Source of the DNA: an uncultured Eubacteriales bacterium
Lineage (GTDB): Bacteria; Bacillota; Clostridia; Oscillospirales; Oscillospiraceae
Assembly: GCA_902496595.1 (NCBI GenBank)
Contig: CABVBV010000143.1
Coordinates: 1-5,381, forward strand
Reading direction: 5' to 3'
Length of the DNA stretch: 5,381 bases
Shown: piece after piece, positions 1-5,317 of the stretch
Position numbering within the stretch: the stretch's first letter is position 1
How the letters are laid out: every line of letters begins with the position of its first letter
The notes under the pieces: model-generated
The model's database searches: none
Seen by the model: only the letters and a program-made list of their open reading frames with translations
Told to the model about the DNA's origin: nothing
Made by a program: the position numbers and the translations under genes

Positions 1-624
1 ATGTCGAACTTCTACCTGGACGTCATCAAGGACAGGCTCTACTGCGACGGGGCGGACAGCCTCTCGAGGCGCAGTGCGCAGACGACGATATACATGATCC
101 TGGACGCGATGATGCGCCTCTTGGCCCCGCTGCTCTCCTTCACCTCGAACGAGGTGTGGCAGGATATGCCGCACGGAGAGGGCGCCGACCCGAGGCACGT
201 CATGCTCAACGATATGCCGAAGGCCGACGACAAGCTGAAGCTCAATCCCGAGCAGGAGCTGCGCTGGTCGAACCTGCTGCGCATCCGCGACGATGTGAAC
301 AAGGCGCTGGAGCTGGCGAGGGCCGAGAAGACGGTGGGCAAGCCCCTGGACGCGAAGGTGACGCTGTATGTGGGCGAGGACGCGAAGGCTGCCTGGGCGA
401 GCGTCGAGGGCGCGAACCTTGCGGAGCTGTGCATCGTCTCCGAGCTGGAGGTGTCCGAGGTTCCCGTGGAGGGCTGGGCCGGAGAGGCCGTTCAGGGTCT
501 CACCGTCAAGGTCGAAGCGAGCACGCTGCCGAAGTGCCCCAGGTGCTGGACGCACAGCGCCGGTATCGGCACGGACGAGAAGCATCCCGAGCTCTGCCCG
601 CGCTGCGCGAAGGCGATAGGCTGA
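1..624 (+). CDS. ileS: Isoleucine--tRNA ligase, C-terminal part (5' end outside window)
   Basis: This is the C-terminal 207 residues of isoleucyl-tRNA synthetase, the cytoplasmic class I enzyme that charges tRNA-Ile. The frame is open from base 1, and the first Met lies in a stretch (NFYLDVIKDRLY) that is typically internal in this family, at the start of the anticodon-binding helical domain, so it is not the true start; full-length enzymes are about 900-950 residues. Residues about 1-145 fit the anticodon-binding domain (LLAPLLSFTSNEVW, then the ALELARAEKTVGKPLDAKV stretch). The end carries a zinc-binding module, CPRCW at Cys179/Cys182 and CPRC at Cys199/Cys202, as in the C-terminal zinc finger of many bacterial IleS proteins; only four residues follow, so the 3' end is intact. 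The stop is 37 nt before lspA, and ileS-lspA adjacency is a classic bacterial arrangement. No T-box can be seen because the 5' end is missing. Confidence 0.97.
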   Translation: MSNFYLDVIKDRLYCDGADSLSRRSAQTTIYMILDAMMRLLAPLLSFTSNEVWQDMPHGEGADPRHVMLNDMPKADDKLKLNPEQELRWSNLLRIRDDVNKALELARAEKTVGKPLDAKVTLYVGEDAKAAWASVEGANLAELCIVSELEVSEVPVEGWAGEAVQGLTVKVEASTLPKCPRCWTHSAGIGTDEKHPELCPRCAKAIG

Positions 625-661
625 GAGAGATATATAACAGCTCCGGCTGGGAGGTTTACCT

Positions 662-1567
662 ATGTTTTACGCATTGGCCGTGGTGCTGGTGCTCATTGCA
701 GACCAGTGGCTGAAGTATTGGGTCACGCTGAACATCGAACTGGACGTGGGTGAGAAGGCGCTCATTCCGGGCGTCATCAAGCTGGTCAACATCCATAACA
801 CGGGCGCGGCCTTCGGTTTTCTCAAGGGCGGGGACTGGCGATGGGTGTTTGTGGTCATCGCAGTGCTCTTTGCCGCGGCGGTCATCTACGCTCTGAAGAA
901 GGAGCTCATAAAGGGCAAGCTGGGCCGCTGGGCCGCCGTGGGCGTGCTCGCGGGCGCCATCGGCAACTGCATCGACAGGGTGGCTTACGGCTATGTCGTG
1001 GATATGTTCAAGTTCGAGTTCCTCGGCTCTTCGAGGCTGAACGCGATATTCAATATCGCAGATGTGTTCATATCCTGCTGCGGCGTGCTCTTCTGCCTGT
1101 ATATCATCTTCGGCGGCGGGCGCGAGCGGGCGGTCGAAGAGTATGAGGACGAGGAGCCCGTGAAGCGCCGCTCCGGAGGCAGCCACAGCAAGAAAAAGGC
1201 CCCCGCGAAGCGGGAGGCTGCGCAGAAGTCCGGGCAGAGGCGCGAGCCCGTGCCGGAGCGCACCAGGATACCGGTGAAAGAATACGGCGCCAGGCCCGCA
1301 GGGGCCAGGCCGGCCAGGCCGGTGGAGCCCAGGCAGATAGACCCGAACAACCCCTTCGCGGAGTGGGAGAACCAGCCCAGGAGGCCCGCGCAGGCGGAGC
1401 CGGTTCAGCAGGAGCAGCCGCGGCGGGCCCAAGCCCAGGCGCGGCCCGAGCAGCCGCAGCCGGTCTCCAGGCAAAGGCCGGAGCCGAAGCCTCAGCCGCA
1501 GAGGAAGCCGGTCTCGGACACGGAGTTCTCGCTGGAGGACATTCTGGCGGAGTTTTCGGATAAATGA
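662..1567 (+). CDS. lspA: Lipoprotein signal peptidase (signal peptidase II) with long C-terminal tail
   Basis: LspA is the membrane aspartyl protease that removes signal peptides from diacylglyceryl-modified prolipoproteins. The core, residues 1-153, has four hydrophobic segments (about 2-22, 62-78, 90-108, 134-151) and the family motifs: Asp14 in ADQWLK, Asn46 in NTGAAFG, GNCIDR (Asn102, Asp105, Arg106), VVD (Asp114) and FNIAD (Asn131, Asp134). By alignment with the Pseudomonas enzyme, Asp114 and Asp134 should be the catalytic pair. Usual family length is about 150-170 residues; this protein has 301. Residues 154-301 form a Pro/Arg/Gln-rich, probably disordered tail (23 Pro, 21 Arg, 15 Gln) with an acidic patch (159-165), a basic stretch (168-194), and a final helix-prone motif, EFSLEDILAEF (288-298). 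In known topology the C terminus is cytoplasmic, so the tail should face the cytosol. A good Shine-Dalgarno, gggaggt at 649-655, lies 6 nt before the ATG. The tail's function is unknown to me. Confidence 0.96.
   Translation: MFYALAVVLVLIADQWLKYWVTLNIELDVGEKALIPGVIKLVNIHNTGAAFGFLKGGDWRWVFVVIAVLFAAAVIYALKKELIKGKLGRWAAVGVLAGAIGNCIDRVAYGYVVDMFKFEFLGSSRLNAIFNIADVFISCCGVLFCLYIIFGGGRERAVEEYEDEEPVKRRSGGSHSKKKAPAKREAAQKSGQRREPVPERTRIPVKEYGARPAGARPARPVEPRQIDPNNPFAEWENQPRRPAQAEPVQQEQPRRAQAQARPEQPQPVSRQRPEPKPQPQRKPVSDTEFSLEDILAEFSDK
1289..1320 (+). repeat. Three in-frame copies of gccaggcc (Ala-Arg-Pro) in the lspA tail
   Basis: The 8-mer gccaggcc occurs at 1289-1296, 1304-1311 and 1313-1320. The offsets, 15 and 9 nt, are multiples of three, so each copy reads Ala-Arg-Pro (residues 210-212, 215-217, 218-220). 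This is seen directly. It suggests that the tail grew or varies through short in-frame duplications; a chance product of biased composition is also possible. Confidence 0.6.
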
Positions 1568-2484
1568 GCGTGGAAATTTTGAATATCTATGCGGAGGAGA
1601 GCGGCGAGCGTATCGACGCTCTCCTTGCGCGCTCTCTGACGGAGCTGAGCCGCTCGGCGGCACAGAGGCTCATCGACGAGGGCCGGGTCACTCTGGACGG
1701 GAAGCCCGTCAAAAAGAATAGGAAGGCGGAGGCCGGGGAGGTCTATGCGGTCGAGCTGCCGGAGCCTGTGCTGCCGGAGCCGGAGCCGCAGAATATACCG
1801 CTCGAGGTCGTGTATGAGGACGCCGACCTCATCGTGGTGAACAAACCCCGGGGCCTCGTCGTACACCCCGCGCCGGGGCACCCGGACGGGACGCTGGTGA
1901 ACGCGCTCCTCTACCACTGCGGGGACAGCCTCTCCGGCGTGGGCGGCGAGCTCAGGCCCGGCATCGTACACAGGATAGACAAGGACACCTCGGGCCTCAT
2001 AATCGCGGCGAAGAACGACTTCGCGCACCTCGCGCTCTCCGCGCAGCTGACAGACCGGAGCCTCTCAAGGGTGTACGAGGCCGTGGCGCGGGGCGAGTTC
2101 CGCGAGGACTCGGGCACGGTGGACGCGCCCATTGGCCGGCACCCGACGGACAGGAAGCGCATGGCGGTGACGGAGAAGAACTCGCGCCCCGCCGTGACGC
2201 ACTGGGAGGTGCTGGGCCGCTACCGGGGCTATACGCACATCCGCTGCCGGCTCGAGACGGGCCGGACGCACCAGATACGGGTACACATGGCCCATATCGG
2301 CCACCCGCTCCTGGGAGACATGGTGTACGGAAACCTCAAGAAGCCGGAGCGCGGGCTGGAGGGCCAATGCCTGCACGCGAGACAGCTCAAGTTCATCCAC
2401 CCGCGCACGGGCGAGCGCGTGGAGCTGACAAGCGAGCTGCCGGGGTATTTTACAGATATACTGGATAAACTGCCCAAGATCTGA
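1564..2484 (+). CDS. rluD: RluA/RluD-family 23S rRNA pseudouridine synthase
   Basis: This is a 306-residue cytoplasmic enzyme that isomerises specific uridines in structured RNA to pseudouridine. An N-terminal S4 RNA-binding domain spans about residues 14-62 (RIDALLARSLTELSRSAAQR, then VTLDGKPV and the Lys/Arg patch 50-54). The catalytic domain follows: NKPRGLVVHP (93-102), HRIDKDTSG (136-144) with the expected catalytic Asp139, and GRTHQIRVHMAHIGHPLLGD (233-252). Length and domain order match RluD-type enzymes, which in E. coli modify helix 69 of 23S rRNA; the exact target here is not readable from sequence, so the symbol rests on family resemblance. In Firmicutes a homologue (ylyB in Bacillus) also follows lspA. 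The ATG overlaps the lspA stop in an ATGA arrangement, implying translational coupling; a weak cggag at 1548-1552 sits 11 nt upstream, inside the lspA tail codons. Confidence 0.93.
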   Translation: MSVEILNIYAEESGERIDALLARSLTELSRSAAQRLIDEGRVTLDGKPVKKNRKAEAGEVYAVELPEPVLPEPEPQNIPLEVVYEDADLIVVNKPRGLVVHPAPGHPDGTLVNALLYHCGDSLSGVGGELRPGIVHRIDKDTSGLIIAAKNDFAHLALSAQLTDRSLSRVYEAVARGEFREDSGTVDAPIGRHPTDRKRMAVTEKNSRPAVTHWEVLGRYRGYTHIRCRLETGRTHQIRVHMAHIGHPLLGDMVYGNLKKPERGLEGQCLHARQLKFIHPRTGERVELTSELPGYFTDILDKLPKI

Positions 2485-2500
2485 GAAGGAGCTGGACGCG

Positions 2501-3670
2501 ATGGACTACAACGAGGCCGCGATGCGGATGCACCTGGAGCACCGCGGGAAGATAGAGGTAAGAGGCAAGGTGCAGGTCAGGAACCGGGACGAGCTGTCCA
2601 CGGCCTATACTCCGGGCGTGGCGGAGCCGTGCCGGGAGATAGTCAGAAGGCCGGAGTCGGTCTGGGAGCTGACGGCGAGGGGCAGCTTCGTCGCGGTAGT
2701 GTCGGACGGCTCGGCGGTGCTGGGGCTGGGGAACATCGGGCCTCTCGCCGCGATGCCGGTCATGGAGGGCAAGGCCCTGCTGTTCCGGGAGTTCGGCGGC
2801 CTCGACGCCGTGCCCATCTGCCTCGACGTCCACGAGCCGGAGGAGATAATATCGGCGGTCAGGGCGCTCGCGCCCAGCTTCGGCGGCATAAACCTCGAGG
2901 ACATCTCCGCGCCCAAGTGTTTCGGGATCGAGGAGGCGCTCGAGCGCGAGCTGGATATACCCGTCTTCCACGACGACCAGCACGGCACGGCGATCGTCGT
3001 GTCGGCGGCGCTGACGAACGCGCTGAAGGTAGTAAACCGGGCGCTGCCCGACTGCCGCATCGTCCTGAACGGCCCCGGCGCGGCGGGCACGGCGATAACG
3101 AAGATGCTGCTCACGCTCGGCGCACGGGACATAACCGTCTGCGACCGGTCGGGGGCCATCTATCGGGGCCGCGAGGGGCTCTCCGGCCACAAGAGGCTGC
3201 TCGCCGAGACGACGAACCCGGAAAACCGTTCCGGCACGCTCGCGGAGGTCATGCGCGGGGCGGACGTGTTCATCGGCGTGTCCTCGGGCGGGCTGGTGAC
3301 GAAGGAGATGGTGCGCTCCATGGCGGAGGGCCCCGTGGTCTTCGCCATGGCGAACCCGACGCCGGAGATCGCCTATGAGGAGGCGCTGGAGGCGGGCGCC
3401 CTCGTCGCCGGCACGGGCAGGAGCGACTGCCCGAACCAGATAAACAACGTCCTCGCCTTCCCCGGGGTCTTCCGGGGTGCGCTCTCGGTGCGGGCGCGGG
3501 ACATAAACAGCGAAATGAAGGCCGCGGCGGTGGAGGCCCTCGCGGGGCTTGTAGGGGACTCGCTCTCGCCGGAGCACATCATACCCGACCCCTTCGACGA
3601 GCGAGCGCCTCGGGCCATCGCCGAGGCAGTGGCACGGGCTGCCGTGGAGAGCGGGGTGGCGCGGCTGTGA
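2501..3670 (+). CDS. NAD(P)-dependent malic enzyme, short bacterial type
   Basis: Malic enzyme oxidatively decarboxylates L-malate to pyruvate and CO2 with reduction of NAD(P)+. At 389 residues it matches the compact bacterial/archaeal form without the phosphotransacetylase-like extension. Visible active-site elements are Tyr36 in STAYTPGVAEP, Lys91 in VMEGKALLF, the divalent-metal ligands Glu133 and Asp134 (NLEDISAPKCF) and Asp159 (FHDDQHGTA), a Rossmann dinucleotide motif GPGAAG (191-196; the more usual form is GAGAAG), and the C-terminal DCPNQINNVLAFPG signature. The acidic Asp215 at the end of the second Rossmann strand (TVCDRSG) leans towards NAD+ over NADP+, but this is inference. The start is supported by aaggag at 2486-2491, 9 nt before the ATG and 16 nt after the rluD stop. 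Its stop overlaps the fumarase alpha start, so malate production and consumption are encoded together. Half of its Ile codons (11 of 22) are ATA. Confidence 0.95.
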   Translation: MDYNEAAMRMHLEHRGKIEVRGKVQVRNRDELSTAYTPGVAEPCREIVRRPESVWELTARGSFVAVVSDGSAVLGLGNIGPLAAMPVMEGKALLFREFGGLDAVPICLDVHEPEEIISAVRALAPSFGGINLEDISAPKCFGIEEALERELDIPVFHDDQHGTAIVVSAALTNALKVVNRALPDCRIVLNGPGAAGTAITKMLLTLGARDITVCDRSGAIYRGREGLSGHKRLLAETTNPENRSGTLAEVMRGADVFIGVSSGGLVTKEMVRSMAEGPVVFAMANPTPEIAYEEALEAGALVAGTGRSDCPNQINNVLAFPGVFRGALSVRARDINSEMKAAAVEALAGLVGDSLSPEHIIPDPFDERAPRAIAEAVARAAVESGVARL

Positions 3671-4503
3671 GGGTCATCGAGGCCGCTGCCGTCACCGAGG
3701 CGGTGCGCAGGCTGTGCATGGCGGCGAACCGGTATCTGCCGGAGGACGCGGAGCGGGCGCTCCGGGCAGCGGCAGGCTCCGAGCCCTGGCCTACGGCGGC
3801 GGGGATACTGGACGAGCTGTGCCGGAACCTCGACACGGCGCGGGAGACGGGCCTGCCCATCTGCCAGGACACGGGCCTCGTCACGGTCTTCGCCGAGCTG
3901 GGAGAAGACGCGCAGGTTCGGGGCTTCGACGAGGCCGTGCAGGAGGGCGTGAGACGCGGCTACCGGGACGGGTACCTGCGAAAGAGCGTTGTGTCCGACC
4001 CGCTCAGGAGGGTGAACACCGGAGACAACACCCCGGCGGCGATATATCTGAAGCTCGTGCCGGGCGACCGGCTGAGGCTCACGGTCGCGCCCAAGGGCGC
4101 GGGCAGCGAGAATATGTGCGCCCTGCGTATGCTGACCCCGGCTGAGGGAGAGGCGGGAGTGCGGAAGTTCGTGCTCGAGGCGGTGAAGGCCGCCGGCGGC
4201 AAGCCCTGTCCCCCGGTCGTCGTGGGCGTCGGCATAGGCGGCAGCTTCGACACCGTGCCGAGACTGGCGAAGGAGGCCCTGCTGCGCGGCCTGGACGAGC
4301 CGAACGCGGACGAGTTCTACGACAAAATGGAGCGCGAGCTGCTCGAGGAAATAAACGCTGCGGGCATCGGCCCCCAGGGGCTGGGCGGGAGGACTACGGC
4401 GCTCGCGGTGAGGATAAAGGCCGCGCCGACGCATATAGCCATGCTGCCCGCGGCGGTCTGCCTGAGCTGCCACGCGATAAGGCACGCGACGGAGGTCATC
4501 TGA
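3667..4503 (+). CDS. Class I [4Fe-4S] fumarate hydratase, alpha subunit
   Basis: This is the N-terminal-type subunit (TtdA/FumA N-terminal family) of the two-subunit, oxygen-sensitive hydro-lyase that interconverts fumarate and L-malate. The 278-residue length is normal. The three expected cluster cysteines are present: Cys66 in LPICQDTG, Cys181 in GGKPCPPVVVGVGIGG and Cys268 in CHAIRH. Other family blocks are VNTGDNTPA (116-124), APKGAGSEN (141-149) and GPQGLGGRTTALAV (235-248). The start is GTG at 3667, overlapping the malic enzyme stop by 4 nt (GTGA); the N terminus (MRVIEAAAVTEAVRRLC) matches the family, so no later start is needed. The Shine-Dalgarno is weak (ggggtgg, 3653-3659), consistent with translational coupling. 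L(+)-tartrate dehydratase alpha is the main alternative, as the families are hard to separate by eye; the malic enzyme neighbour favours fumarase. Confidence 0.92.
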   Translation: MRVIEAAAVTEAVRRLCMAANRYLPEDAERALRAAAGSEPWPTAAGILDELCRNLDTARETGLPICQDTGLVTVFAELGEDAQVRGFDEAVQEGVRRGYRDGYLRKSVVSDPLRRVNTGDNTPAAIYLKLVPGDRLRLTVAPKGAGSENMCALRMLTPAEGEAGVRKFVLEAVKAAGGKPCPPVVVGVGIGGSFDTVPRLAKEALLRGLDEPNADEFYDKMERELLEEINAAGIGPQGLGGRTTALAVRIKAAPTHIAMLPAAVCLSCHAIRHATEVI

Positions 4504-5063
4504 TGGAGACAAAAAAAATAAGCGCCCCTCTGGACGCGGCGGCGGCACGCTCCCTGCGGGCGGGCGAGCGGGTGCTGCTCTCGGGCACGGTATATACGGC
4601 TCGGGACGCGGCGCACCGGAAGCTCTGCGAGCTGCTGGCCTCGGGCGGAGAGGCCCCGTTCGATTTAAAAGGCGCGGTCATCTACTACTGCGGCCCCGCG
4701 CCCGCGCCCGAGGGCTTCCCCATTGGCTCTGCGGGGCCGACCTCGAGCTACCGGATGGACGTGTTCGTGCCGGAGCTGATGGAGCGGGGCCTGCTGGGCA
4801 TGATAGGCAAGGGCCCGAGGTCGGAGGCCGTCATGCAGTCCGTTAAGAGACACGGAGGCGTTTACTTTGCGGCGACGGGCGGCGCGGGCGCGCTGCTGGC
4901 GGGCTGTGTACAGAGCGCCGAGGTCGTGGCTTATCCCGAGCTCGGCCCTGAGGCGGTTAGGCGGCTCGAGGTGCGCGATATGCCGCTGACCGTGGCGCTG
5001 GACTCCGCGGGCGGGGACTTGTACCGACTCGGGCCGGAGGCCTATCTTGGCTCTCTCGGGTGA
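4503..5063 (+). CDS. Class I [4Fe-4S] fumarate hydratase, beta subunit
   Basis: This is the C-terminal-domain-type subunit (TtdB/FumA C-terminal family) that completes the fumarase with the alpha subunit just upstream. At 186 residues it is of normal length. Family blocks visible in order are AGERVLLSGTVYTARDAAH (20-38), YCGPAPAPEGFPIGSAGPT (62-80), YRMD (83-86), GKG (102-104), the TGGAGALLA loop (125-133) and the near-invariant end block from YPELGPEAV (144-152) to ALDSAGGDLY (165-174). In the substrate-site motif usually written GPTTxxRMD, this protein reads GPTSSYRMD, so the second Thr is Ser81. The ATG shares one base with the alpha stop (TGATG), and a strong ggaggt at 4491-4496 lies 6 nt upstream, which should support near-equal subunit synthesis. 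Tartrate dehydratase beta is the alternative. No convincing terminator follows the stop. Confidence 0.92.
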   Translation: METKKISAPLDAAAARSLRAGERVLLSGTVYTARDAAHRKLCELLASGGEAPFDLKGAVIYYCGPAPAPEGFPIGSAGPTSSYRMDVFVPELMERGLLGMIGKGPRSEAVMQSVKRHGGVYFAATGGAGALLAGCVQSAEVVAYPELGPEAVRRLEVRDMPLTVALDSAGGDLYRLGPEAYLGSLG

Positions 5064-5108
5064 AATTAATCGGATATTAAAGAAAAGTTCACGAATAGGT
5101 CAAAGAAA

Positions 5109-5126
5109 TGATGCAACTTTGATGCA
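5109..5126 (+). repeat. Direct repeat tgatgca x2, 11 bp apart
   Basis: The heptamer tgatgca occurs at 5109-5115 and 5120-5126, start to start 11 bp, about one helical turn. The same stretch contains the inverted repeat atgca-N7-tgcat (5111-5115 and 5123-5127). It lies 48 nt before the lipoprotein ATG, a plausible place for an operator, but no known regulator motif is recognised and chance cannot be excluded. Confidence 0.35.
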
Positions 5127-5160
5127 TTCAGGTGTTACCATGTCCCCACAGTCGAAAGAC

Positions 5161-5167
5161 GGGAGGG
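5161..5167 (+). promoter_or_regulatory. Ribosome-binding site fixing the lipoprotein start at 5174
   Basis: The sequence gggaggg ends 6 nt before the ATG at 5174. It decides between this ATG and an upstream in-frame GTG at 5132, which lacks such a site and would put a polar, Cys-containing leader in front of the signal peptide. Confidence 0.75.
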
Positions 5168-5173
5168 ACGACG

Positions 5174-5317
5174 ATGAAAAAGCTGGTGGCGCTCATATCT
5201 GCGATGATGTTGAGCATAACGCTGCTTTCAGGCTGCGGAGCGGACGAGCAAAGCGGACAGGGCAGCGCAGTAAACAGCACGGTGTCGAGAATGCCGCGCA
5301 CCGTCGTCTCGCTCTAG
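5174..5317 (+). CDS. Small predicted lipoprotein (47 aa), unknown function
   Basis: The product has a textbook lipoprotein signal peptide: two lysines (MKK), a hydrophobic core (residues 4-18) and a lipobox Leu18-Ser19-Gly20-Cys21. After lipidation at Cys21 and cleavage by signal peptidase II, a mature peptide of only 27 residues would remain on the outer face of the membrane, polar and rich in Gly, Ser and Gln at first, then ending SRMPRTVVSL. I recognise no domain. The start at 5174 follows a strong gggaggg; the stop is TAG at 5315-5317. The gene sits 110 nt after the fumarase beta gene, so it is probably its own unit. The length is very short for a lipoprotein: it may be a genuine mini-lipoprotein or a remnant of a longer gene. 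The next frame (starting 5251) stays open to the window edge, but its translation does not look like a lipoprotein body. Confidence 0.65.
   Translation: MKKLVALISAMMLSITLLSGCGADEQSGQGSAVNSTVSRMPRTVVSL

Larger units (their letters stand above)
5064..5173 (+). other. AT-richer spacer before the lipoprotein gene
   Basis: This 110-nt gap is the longest noncoding stretch between genes here and is clearly AT-richer than the coding sequence around it. It probably holds the end of the upstream transcript and the promoter of the small lipoprotein gene, but I cannot assign -35/-10 boxes with confidence. The only fold after the fumarase stop is an all-AT 5-bp inverted repeat (5066-5070 with 5076-5080) with no T-run, too weak to call a terminator. 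The clearest element is the heptamer repeat listed separately. Confidence 0.4.

Noticed and set aside
625..661. tatata at 631-636 as a -10 box of an lspA promoter
   Set aside because: No -35-like sequence at the right distance within the end of ileS; the gap is short and fits an internal operon spacer.
656..1663. Long minus-strand open frame (335 codons) opposite lspA
   Set aside because: It mirrors a well-supported gene with conserved motifs; its translation is Arg/Leu/Pro/His-rich low complexity, as expected for an antisense frame in GC-rich DNA.
2629..3378. Plus-strand alternative frame (249 codons) inside the malic enzyme
   Set aside because: Gly/Arg/Ala-rich out-of-frame shadow with no family motif; complete overlap with a real gene.
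2450..3577. Long minus-strand open frame (375 codons) opposite the malic enzyme
   Set aside because: No recognisable motifs and an Arg/His/Pro-rich composition; the plus strand carries all malic enzyme active-site residues.
3373..4548. Long minus-strand open frame (391 codons) opposite fumarase alpha
   Set aside because: Same pattern of antisense shadow, spanning the malic enzyme/fumarase junction without any gene-like structure.
5064..5086. Inverted repeat ttaat/attaa after fumarase beta as a terminator
   Set aside because: The stem is five A/T pairs with no GC core, and no T-run follows.
5132..5173. Upstream GTG at 5132 as the start of the lipoprotein
   Set aside because: It would add a polar leader containing a Cys before the signal peptide and lacks a ribosome-binding site, whereas gggaggg lies 6 nt before the ATG at 5174.
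5279..5304. Hairpin acggtg/caccgt near the end of the lipoprotein gene as a terminator
   Set aside because: It lies inside the coding sequence with a 14-nt loop, and no T-run directly follows; the T-run at 5335-5339 is about 30 nt away.
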